Positions 16,614 through 22,471 of a DNA stretch of 22,471 bases are shown here, one piece after another. Every line of letters begins with the position of its first letter. Position 1 is the first letter of the stretch. The position numbers and the translations under genes are program-made. The notes beneath the pieces are model-generated. The model was given only the letters and a program-made list of their open reading frames with translations, did no database searches and was not told where the DNA came from. Origin of the DNA: CAYFSC01 sp964345695 (GTDB lineage: Bacteria > Bacteroidota > Rhodothermia > Rhodothermales > Salinibacteraceae); contig CAYFSC010000031.1 of the NCBI GenBank assembly GCA_964345695.1, forward strand, positions 1 through 22,471, given 5' to 3'.

Positions 16614-16642
16614 GCCGGGGCTGGAACCGACCGAGCCCCGGC
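16614..16642. terminator. Hairpin between convergent rnr and serA
   Basis: GCCGGGGCT (16614-16622) and AGCCCCGGC (16634-16642) are perfect 9-bp arms around an 11-nt loop, 20 bp after the rnr stop and 30 bp from the serA stop. It is GC-rich and symmetric, so it could end or stabilise transcripts from both sides. There is no T-tract on either strand. Confidence 0.55.
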
Positions 16643-16671
16643 GTCCCCCGTCCCCGCGTTCGAAAGCATGG

Positions 16672-17874
16672 CTACATCTCCACCAGCGAGACGGCCAGTA
16701 CGTCATCGCGCGAGCGGATGCTTTCGAGGGCGTCTTCGTCCAGCGGCCCGTCGAATCGGATGCTGGCCACCGCGGCCTTGGCGCCTTCGAAGATGCGGTT
16801 GCTCATTTCCTGAATGTTCCATCCGGCGCGCCGCATGTCGTCGAGCACCCCGGCTAGGACGCCCACCTGATCGAGATGTCGCACCGTGACCTGGTGCGTC
16901 GCGGGGGTTTGGACAGCCAAGTTGACGCAGTTGGGCACGTCGCCGGTGTCGGCAAAGGTGGTGACGACCCGCGCCGCCTCTGCAGCCGTGGCGTTCTGGG
17001 CCTGCTGGGTGGACGCCCCGATGTGATGCGTCATGTAGAGGTTGTCGTAGTCGGCCAGCGGATGCACGAAGTCGGCTTCTTTCTGGGCCGGTTCCCCTTC
17101 CATCACATCGATGGCTGCGCGGAGGTTCTTGGCCTCCAGGGCCCAGGCAAGCGCTTCTTCGTCCACCACCGCCGCTCGTGTTGTGTTAATGAAGAACGCG
17201 TTGTCGTTCATCGCCTCGAAGAAGGCGCGGTCGGCCAGGTGCTCCGTCTCGGGGGTTGAGGCGACATGGAAGGTCACGGCGTCGGCCTTCTCGGCGACAT
17301 CGAGGGGCGTCTCGCAGAATCCGATGTCGATCGCTTCGGCGTCGGCACGGGAGAGCGAGCGGCTCCAGGCGACGACGTCCATGTCGAAGGCCTGCGCGCG
17401 GTGCAGCACCTCCATCCCGATGTTGCCGAGCCCGATGATGCCCAGCGTGCGCCCCTTCAGTCCCTTGGCGTTGGCGTACAGCGCTTTGTTCCAGTGCCCG
17501 GCGCGAGCATCCCGCACATTGTCGGGGATGCGCCGGTCGAGTGCCAGCAGAAGCCCCAGCGTCAGTTCGGCAACGGCAACCGAGTTTTTGCCCGGGCAGT
17601 TGGCGACAAAAATCCCCCGCTCCGAGGCGCCCTCGACGTCGATGGTGTCGTAGCCCGCTCCAGCCCGCACGATCAGCGAGAGCATCGGACTGGCGTCGAG
17701 GACTTCAGGCGTTACCTGGGTCGACCGAACGATCAGCACTTGGGGCTCGACCTCTGCCAGGGCGGCGATGAGCGTCTCGCCCGAGAGGGCAGGTCGGTTC
17801 ACGACCTGATGGCCCGACTCCTGAAGCGTGTCAATGCCAACGTCAGCGATGGTGTCCGCAACAAGAACCGTCAT
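16672..17874 (-). CDS. serA: D-3-phosphoglycerate dehydrogenase
   Basis: Oxidises 3-phosphoglycerate to 3-phosphohydroxypyruvate, the first step of serine synthesis. At 400 residues it has the compact type with one regulatory domain. Rossmann motif GLGNIG (148-153); substrate/catalytic residues R233 (NTTRAAVVDEEAL), the Glu of VMEGEP (about 259-261) and H284 in HHIGAST (the usual Pro before this His is another His). Residues 325-400 (HQVTVRHLDQVGVLAGVLDD) form an ACT domain, the usual serine-feedback site. The ATG at 17872-17874 directly precedes the first beta strand (TVLVADTIA), so a longer frame to 17961 is rejected. It lies 99 bp downstream of the DUF1015 gene on the same strand, a recurrent pairing. 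serC and serB are not present. Confidence 0.95.
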   Translation of the reverse strand: MTVLVADTIADVGIDTLQESGHQVVNRPALSGETLIAALAEVEPQVLIVRSTQVTPEVLDASPMLSLIVRAGAGYDTIDVEGASERGIFVANCPGKNSVAVAELTLGLLLALDRRIPDNVRDARAGHWNKALYANAKGLKGRTLGIIGLGNIGMEVLHRAQAFDMDVVAWSRSLSRADAEAIDIGFCETPLDVAEKADAVTFHVASTPETEHLADRAFFEAMNDNAFFINTTRAAVVDEEALAWALEAKNLRAAIDVMEGEPAQKEADFVHPLADYDNLYMTHHIGASTQQAQNATAAEAARVVTTFADTGDVPNCVNLAVQTPATHQVTVRHLDQVGVLAGVLDDMRRAGWNIQEMSNRIFEGAKAAVASIRFDGPLDEDALESIRSRDDVLAVSLVEM

Positions 17875-17949
17875 GGTGTCCAGTGGACTTTTGGGTTGGT
17901 AGAATGAAGGACGCAGGCGATCGGCAAGGATGGGACCGCGCTTCGGAAT

Positions 17950-17961
17950 TTGGGGCCCCAA
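17950..17961. promoter_or_regulatory. 12-bp palindrome between DUF1015 and serA
   Basis: TTGGGGCCCCAA is a perfect loopless palindrome 12 bp after the DUF1015 stop and about 75 bp before the serA start. It could be a protein-binding site or part of a weak hairpin. No T-tract follows. Confidence 0.25.
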
Positions 17962-17973
17962 CCACCGTACTGC

Positions 17974-19260
17974 TTACGTAGACGACTCCCTCGTACCGAC
18001 GAGGCTCATCTCCCCCCGCTCACGCGGGACATCATCGGCAAAGTCGTGCACCAGGAGGCCGCTCCGGAGCTTCGGTTCGAACCATGTGGACTTGGGCGGC
18101 ATGAGACTGCCCTCGTCCGACACGGCCAGCAGTTCCTCGGGGGCCGTCGGGTACATGCTTACGGCAAGCTGTGCATCCCCGTCGTCGACGCGACGCTCCA
18201 GCGCATCGGTGCCGCGAATGCCGCCTACGAAGTCGATGTTCGGGTCGCGACGTGGATCGGTGATGTTGAGCAGCGGCTCCAGAATCGCCGCACTGAGCCG
18301 GGCCACGTCAAGCTGGTCGACCGCGCGATCGCCGGTGGCTTCGGGAAGCTGCATCGCCAGCCACTCGCCGTCTAGATAGAGGCAAACGGTCCCCTTTTCG
18401 TCCGGGACCGGGTCCTCGACGGGAGTGAGGTCGAACCGCTCTCGGAGGGTTGCATGGAAGGTTGCGGGCGATTCAGGAAGTTCGAACACGACCCGATTGT
18501 AGGCCAGAATGTGCATGTGGCTCATTGGGAAGAGGACGGCCGGGAAGAATTCAAACTCAGGCAGTCCCGTTGCAGGGACCTGCTCCACCTCGTCCCGCAG
18601 GGCGTGGGCCGCGCGACTGGCCGCCTTGCAGCGGTGGTGGCCGTCCGCAATGTACAACCGATCGACCGCCCGGAAGGCTTCCACGAAGGCCTCCGGCTTT
18701 CCGACCTGCCAGACGGTGTGACGCACGCCGTCGTCGGCCTCCAGGTCGTAGAGCGGATCTGTCTCTTGAACCTGCGCCACCAGCGCATTTACGGCGTCCT
18801 CATCGCGATACGTCAGCATCACGGGTTCGGCGTGGGCCTGCTGCATCAGGATGTGCTGCGTCCGGTCCGTCTCCTTCACCGGGCGTGTCTTCTCGTGCTT
18901 TACGATGGTGCCCTCGTCGTACTCCGCCACCGAGACGCAACTGAACAGTCCGGTCTGCTCGCGTCCGTCCATGACGAGCCGGTAGACATACAGCGACGGC
19001 GTGGCCTCCTGCTGCGTGTAGTCGGCAGCGACGAACGCCTCCATGTTTTCCGCACCCTGCACGTACACCGCCTCGTCATGCTCGTCGGTGCCCTTGGGCA
19101 GATCAATCTCCGGACGGATCACGTGCAGAAAGCTCGTAGGGGTGCCCGCCGCCATCGCACGGGCCTCCTCGGTGTTTATGACGTCGTACGGCACCGAGGC
19201 TATGTCCCGAACCTGCTCGGGATCCGGTCGAACTGCACGAAAAGGATGCAACGTGGCCAT
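17974..19260 (-). CDS. DUF1015 family protein linked to serA
   Basis: A 428-residue cytoplasmic protein of the DUF1015 (PF06245) family, whose biochemical role I cannot name with confidence. Family marks: the N-terminal FRAVRPDPEQVRDIASVPYDVI (7-28), KHEKTRPVKE (121-130) and the very conserved ADGHHR (205-210) followed by Ala-rich helix, then FFPAVLFPMSHMHILAYNR (238-256) and FVGGIRGTDALE near the C-terminus. The DGHHR motif resembles the active-site motif of ParB-like serine kinases, which is an inference from pattern only. The gene lies directly upstream of serA in the same direction, so co-transcription and a role around serine or phosphoserine are likely. The ATG 19258-19260 begins at the conserved N-terminus; no Shine-Dalgarno. 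Confidence 0.88.
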   Translation of the reverse strand: MATLHPFRAVRPDPEQVRDIASVPYDVINTEEARAMAAGTPTSFLHVIRPEIDLPKGTDEHDEAVYVQGAENMEAFVAADYTQQEATPSLYVYRLVMDGREQTGLFSCVSVAEYDEGTIVKHEKTRPVKETDRTQHILMQQAHAEPVMLTYRDEDAVNALVAQVQETDPLYDLEADDGVRHTVWQVGKPEAFVEAFRAVDRLYIADGHHRCKAASRAAHALRDEVEQVPATGLPEFEFFPAVLFPMSHMHILAYNRVVFELPESPATFHATLRERFDLTPVEDPVPDEKGTVCLYLDGEWLAMQLPEATGDRAVDQLDVARLSAAILEPLLNITDPRRDPNIDFVGGIRGTDALERRVDDGDAQLAVSMYPTAPEELLAVSDEGSLMPPKSTWFEPKLRSGLLVHDFADDVPRERGEMSLVGTRESST

Positions 19261-19515
19261 GAGGAACTAGAGTCGATTGATGCACGGGAACGGTGGATGA
19301 AGCCAACATAAGTCACGGCCTTCGAAGTCGCATCCCGACCCGGAAGCGCTACCAAAACTTTATACGCAGTTTGTTCTTGTGGCGGTGCGCCATCTGTGGA
19401 CATTCGGTTAAACCCTTCGATTCCCCGTAAGAAGCCGAACATGCGGCAGGTCTGCGTGTCTAATGGGTCGCAATGCAAGACGGGTCGACGCCCGGCTGCG
19501 TTGCCGCCACAACAT
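19261..19515. other. Divergent intergenic region, DUF1015 / initiator tRNA
   Basis: This 255-bp gap carries the promoters of the DUF1015 gene (minus) and the tRNA (plus). On the minus strand TATGTTGG (19303-19310) matches seven of eight bases of TAnnTTTG, but no TTG sits at the right distance. For the tRNA, TCTAAT (19459-19464) with a poor -35 CGAACA 17 bp upstream would give a leader of about 45 nt. I see no coding frame. Confidence 0.4.
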
Positions 19516-19588
<73 letters not shown>

Positions 19589-19595
19589 CTGCTTG

Positions 19596-19627
19596 AGCCC
19601 TGGCCTCTTCGGAGGTCAGGGCTTTTT
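19596..19627 (+). terminator. Intrinsic terminator of the tRNA gene
   Basis: A 12-bp stem (19596-19607 with 19612-19623, one G-U pair) is closed by a UUCG tetraloop with a C-G closing pair, followed by a T-run at 19623-19627. It begins 8 nt after the tRNA 3' end. This is a classic Rho-independent terminator. Confidence 0.93.
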
Positions 19628-19699
19628 GCATTCTTGCCTTTTGTCGCCCTGTTACGTTCTTTCGGCGTTCCCTGTCCCGGTCGCCCTCGTGCTTCCTCG

Positions 19700-21304
19700 A
19701 TGCATATGCGCTCTGTCTTCGTTTGTCTCGCGGTCCTGGTCATGATGGGCTGCGGCACCTCGCAACCGAGCCAGCGACCCGCTGCGCCTTCCCCCGACCC
19801 GGCATCAGAACTGGCGGCAGGGGCCCCAGCCATCGAGCAGTGGTTGGACGACCACCGCGATCGCCTGCCCCGGCTCCATAACTTTTTCCAGCAGATGCCT
19901 AAAGGGGGCGATCTGCATACGCACCTCACGGGCGCTGTCTACGCGGAATCCTACGTTCGCTGGGCCGCGGAGCAGAATCTGTGCGTGCGAGTCAGCACCC
20001 AGCACCTCATCGCCTGCCCCGACTCGCTCTCCCCCGACGTGCGAACGGCGGCGTCGGTGCGCTCCTCACCGGAGGCCTACGACACCCTGATCGATGCTCT
20101 CTCAGTCCGCAATCTGGAGCATCAGGAATCGACCGGCCGTCGGCAGTTCTTCTCCACATTCGAGCGGTTTCGCGCGGTCTATCTCGACCGGCCGCAGCGC
20201 ATGGGCGACGCGCTGGCCGAACTGCTTCGGCGCGCGGCAACACAACACGTCTCCCACGTCGAGGTCATCATCTTCGACGGCAAGGTTACTGTCGACTCCA
20301 TTGCCGCGACGGTCTCCTACACCGACGACTGGGCACGGCTGCGCAGTCGGCTTTTGGATGCGGGGCTCCGCGGCGCCATTCGAGACGGGCAGTCTCTTCT
20401 CGACCGCGCCGAAGCGCGGGCCGACTCGCTTCTGGGCTGCCACGAGGCCGACCCGTCCGCGGCCTGCAGCGTCTCGCGACGTTATCGCATGCATGCCGTA
20501 CGCGTGCTGCCCCCGACCACTGTCTTCGCCCGGCTTCTGTACGGTATCGAGCGCGCCAACCTAGATCCTCGGGTCGAAGCCATCGACATGGTGGCGCCCG
20601 AGGACCACCGGATCGCCCTGCGCGATTACGACCGCCACATGCGCATGCTGCGGTTTTTGCGCGACGCCGCAGGCCCCGATGCCAGTGGCGATTCTGTGCA
20701 CGTTGGCCTTCATGCTGGAGAACTCACTCTGGGTCTCGTTCCGCCGCGACATCTGCGGGACCACATCCGGACTGCCATCACGGTTGGGGAGGCCGACCGC
20801 ATCGGGCACGGAGTCGACATCGGATATGAGGCGCGCACACACGAGATCCTACGACAGATGCGCGAGCGGGAGATCGCCGTGGAGGTTTTGCTCACGAGCA
20901 ACGACGTCATTCTCGACGTCGACGGTCCGGAGCATCCGCTGCCGGATTACTTGGCGGCCGACATCCCGGTGGTGCTGGCTACCGACGACGAAGGCGTGGC
21001 TCGCACGACGCTGACTCACGAGTACGTCCGCGCTGCCCGCACCTACGGCTTGAGCTACCAGACCCTGAAGACGATCAGCCGCAACAGCCTCCACTACGCG
21101 TTTCTGGACGGCGAGAGTCTCTGGACGTCCCGCCGATATCGTACGTATGCCGATCCCTGCCGGGCTGCAGATCCTGCGGTCAATACCATTCCGCCCTCCT
21201 GCCAGACGTACCTGGAGGCTCACCCGAAAGCAAAGATCGAATGGGCGCTGGAACGTGCGTTCCACCGCTTCGAGGCGCGATGGGGGGCGCGGCTGTCGGA
21301 GTGA
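19700..21304 (+). CDS. Exported adenosine deaminase-family lipoprotein (ADGF/ADA2-like)
   Basis: Zinc amidohydrolase expected to deaminate adenosine or a related purine to the inosine form, outside the cytoplasm. The 534-residue protein begins with a lipoprotein-type signal (hydrophobic 5-17, Cys at C18 after VMMG; the -3 residue is atypical). Zinc ligands H73 and H75 (PKGGDLHTHLTGAVYAESY), H338 (VGLHAGE) and D429; catalytic E341, H370 (RIGHGVDI) and D430 (LATDDEGV), with VEVLLTSND matching the ADA strand. The PKGGDLHTHL opening and length well above the ~340 residues of classical ADA resemble ADGF/ADA2-type enzymes. Its six mature cysteines besides C18 fall in three close pairs. The start is the ATG at 19700 (a second at 19706 is possible); the TTG at 19634 is rejected because it lies against the tRNA terminator. 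The product has not been tested. Confidence 0.88.
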   Translation: MHMRSVFVCLAVLVMMGCGTSQPSQRPAAPSPDPASELAAGAPAIEQWLDDHRDRLPRLHNFFQQMPKGGDLHTHLTGAVYAESYVRWAAEQNLCVRVSTQHLIACPDSLSPDVRTAASVRSSPEAYDTLIDALSVRNLEHQESTGRRQFFSTFERFRAVYLDRPQRMGDALAELLRRAATQHVSHVEVIIFDGKVTVDSIAATVSYTDDWARLRSRLLDAGLRGAIRDGQSLLDRAEARADSLLGCHEADPSAACSVSRRYRMHAVRVLPPTTVFARLLYGIERANLDPRVEAIDMVAPEDHRIALRDYDRHMRMLRFLRDAAGPDASGDSVHVGLHAGELTLGLVPPRHLRDHIRTAITVGEADRIGHGVDIGYEARTHEILRQMREREIAVEVLLTSNDVILDVDGPEHPLPDYLAADIPVVLATDDEGVARTTLTHEYVRAARTYGLSYQTLKTISRNSLHYAFLDGESLWTSRRYRTYADPCRAADPAVNTIPPSCQTYLEAHPKAKIEWALERAFHRFEARWGARLSE

Positions 21305-21313
21305 ACGCGTTGC

Positions 21314-22027
21314 CTACTCCAGCCGAAAGGTGAAGGTGATTACACCGGTCTGGTTTTCCTGTGGCGCGCCTTCGGGGAGCGGGTTGAATTGCCAGCGTTG
21401 GAGTGCACTCATAACGGCCTCCTCCAACTGGGGATTGCCTTTCATCAGCGGGAAGCGGCGCACAATGCGTCCTTGCGGGTCGACGGTGATGCGAACTCGG
21501 ATCCGGGCATTGACCTGCTCCTGGTAGGCGGGAAGGGGCGCAAAGACGGGATCGCGGTCGAGTCCCTCGATGTTGTACGGGGCCGTTTTTTGCTCGGTGG
21601 TGCCCGTGCCGGAATCTCCCTCGGTCGCTCCTTCTGCTTGTGAAGCGCGCTCCTCATCGGCGCCCTGCTCGGGCTCCGGCTCGGGCTGCGGCTCCGGGGG
21701 CGTCGCCTCTTCTTCGGTGGGCGGTACCGTCTCGGTTTGCTCCTGCTCAGGGAGATCGACGGGCTCTTCCTGCGCCTCCTGCTGCGGTTCCTGCTGCGGC
21801 TCTGGGGTGGGCTGTTCGGGCGACTGTTCGGGCTCGGGCGTCGTAGACTGCGAAGCCTCGTCGACCGCCTGGACCGGCTGGCCAGGCGAGAAGTCGCCAA
21901 ACTCCACTTCCACATAGCCGAACTCGCGCGGCTGCGGATTCGAAGCCGTCAGTGCGCCGAAGAGAAGCGCAAGGAGGCCGTGCAGAACGATGCTCGTGCC
22001 GAGTCCTATGTAATCACTGCGTGTCAT
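21314..22027 (-). CDS. tonB: TonB-family energy transducer
   Basis: Periplasm-spanning protein that couples the ExbB-ExbD proton motor to outer-membrane TonB-dependent receptors for uptake of siderophores, vitamin B12 or glycans. At 237 residues: a single inner-membrane anchor at about 8-27 (GTSIVLHGLLALLFGAL), a long Pro/Glu/Gln linker at about 45-160 that is almost free of Lys, and a C-terminal TonB domain at about 165-237 (ARIRVRITVDPQGRIV, then ALQRWQFNPLP). Canonical TonB linkers alternate Glu-Pro and Lys-Pro; here only the acidic part is seen. exbB and exbD are not adjacent, and its stop is 9 bp from the convergent deaminase stop. A 15-bp palindrome lies about 100 bp upstream. The ATG 22025-22027 directly precedes the membrane helix; no Shine-Dalgarno. 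Confidence 0.93.
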   Translation of the reverse strand: MTRSDYIGLGTSIVLHGLLALLFGALTASNPQPREFGYVEVEFGDFSPGQPVQAVDEASQSTTPEPEQSPEQPTPEPQQEPQQEAQEEPVDLPEQEQTETVPPTEEEATPPEPQPEPEPEQGADEERASQAEGATEGDSGTGTTEQKTAPYNIEGLDRDPVFAPLPAYQEQVNARIRVRITVDPQGRIVRRFPLMKGNPQLEEAVMSALQRWQFNPLPEGAPQENQTGVITFTFRLE

Positions 22028-22124
22028 GCGGTGGACGGTCGGCGTGAGGAGGGTGATCTATGATTCCCAATCGGGCCGATCACAGTGCTCGCAGGACGCA
22101 GAACCGGTCGCTCCCGGATCGGGT

Positions 22125-22139
22125 CATTCTCCGAGAATG
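22125..22139. promoter_or_regulatory. Perfect 15-bp palindrome upstream of tonB (7-1-7)
   Basis: CATTCTC-C-GAGAATG has perfect 7-bp arms around one central base, about 100 bp upstream of the tonB start. The 7-1-7 layout is that of Fur-family boxes (Fur, Zur, PerR), although the arm sequence differs from their known consensus. Metal control of tonB would be biologically expected, so this is a plausible operator, but it rests on symmetry and position only. Confidence 0.4.
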
Positions 22140-22427
22140 GTTCACGCTTCCCCTGTTCATACTCCTTCGGTCGGAGCGCTCCGGTGCCAAAGCGAGAAAA
22201 CGGCGATGGCCACCGATTTCACGGCGGGTACAGAATGCTGTGCCAGCACCTCGAAAGAATGGGACGGACAGAGCCAGCTGTTGGTTCTTTTTAAGACTAC
22301 GCAGTTGGCAGTGAAACGAACGTCGTGGCCGCGGGGCTCTCCGGTTCGTCCGAGACGCTGTTCTCTTCAAGGCCGAATCAGGGTGCTGTGCACCGGAAGG
22401 TCAGTCAAGTGCGTAACTTCTGCTTTT

Positions 22428-22443
22428 TTGCAATAACGGCGCA
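22428..22443 (+). repeat. 16-bp repeat TTGCAATAACGGCGCA, copy B
   Basis: Exact copy of 2068-2083, including the CAATAACGG core (22431-22439), preceded by TGCTTTTT as in copy 1 (TTTGCTTTC). It lies 28 bp from the right window edge in gene-free DNA, so what it serves cannot be seen. Confidence 0.6.
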
Positions 22444-22471
22444 TACGGGCATCACACCTCATCGATGTTCC

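Larger units (their letters stand above)
22028..22471. other. Gene-free region upstream of tonB
   Basis: These 444 bp up to the window edge hold no frame I would call a gene; the 136-codon plus and 96-codon minus frames look like random high-GC translations rich in Ser, Arg and Pro. It contains the 15-bp palindrome at 22125-22139, a 12-bp palindrome CGGAGCGCTCCG at 22172-22183, a small hairpin GGTGC-TGT-GCACC near 22382, and the 16-bp repeat at 22428-22443. I do not recognise an SRP, tmRNA, RNase P or 6S RNA here. Confidence 0.55.

Noticed and set aside
17875..17961. N-terminal extension of SerA by 29 codons
   Set aside because: The extra residues are not family-like, and the ATG at 17872-17874 directly precedes the conserved first strand.
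22380..22420. Possible SRP RNA-like segment (GGTGCTGTGCACCGGAAGG)
   Set aside because: Only a brief resemblance to the GGTGCTG and CCGGAAGG parts of 4.5S RNA; the order and the conserved symmetric/asymmetric loops are missing.
22026..22436. 136-codon plus-strand frame upstream of tonB
   Set aside because: Composition is random-looking (Ser, Arg, Cys, Gln scattered), there is no domain, and it starts inside the tonB start region.

Overview
This window is a block of chromosomal housekeeping genes from a high-GC, probably salt-loving member of the Bacteroidota/Rhodothermota (Salinibacter-like). I infer this from four things. The proteins are acidic and use Arg far more than Lys (TamB has about six Lys and no Cys in 1611 residues). 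The TonB linker is strongly acidic. None of the 14 genes has a recognisable Shine-Dalgarno sequence. The gene set (GpsA, PlsY, PurM, DUF1015-SerA, TamB, TonB, initiator tRNA) fits. The species assignment is inference. I see no mobile element, CRISPR array, rRNA or phage gene.

Layout. Bases 1-8040 hold seven genes on the minus strand, read from right to left: a cysteine desulfurase, a DUF2064 (TIGR04282-type) sugar-nucleotide-transferase-like protein, purM, plsY, gpsA, a small AlbA_2/Schlafen-domain protein, and the first 638 codons of a type IIA topoisomerase A subunit that runs off the left edge. Neighbours are 83-273 bp apart, so this may be several transcripts. A 188-bp divergent gap then leads to a plus-strand run: aroB, tamB and rnr. 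A strong hairpin separates rnr from the convergent pair DUF1015-serA on the minus strand. An initiator tRNA with a textbook terminator follows, then a lipoprotein-type adenosine deaminase (plus strand), which converges within 9 bp on a tonB gene (minus strand). The last 444 bp hold no gene but contain a perfect 15-bp palindrome and one copy of a short repeat also found near the topoisomerase gene.

Functional links. GpsA makes sn-glycerol 3-phosphate and PlsY acylates it, so those neighbours form the start of phospholipid synthesis. DUF1015 and SerA form a recurrent pair pointing to serine metabolism. TamB, TonB and the lipoprotein deaminase are cell-envelope functions. The rest is core metabolism (PurM, AroB, cysteine desulfurase) and RNA/DNA processing (RNase R, topoisomerase).

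No clearly new multi-gene system is visible. The points most worth a second look are the DUF1015 'DGHHR' motif next to serA, the disulfide-patterned deaminase lipoprotein, the C1-U72 initiator tRNA, the topoisomerase without a GyrA box and with Gln at the quinolone position, and the repeated CAATAACGG element. Long open frames antisense to parC, gpsA/plsY/purM, tamB and rnr are GC-driven artefacts and were left out.
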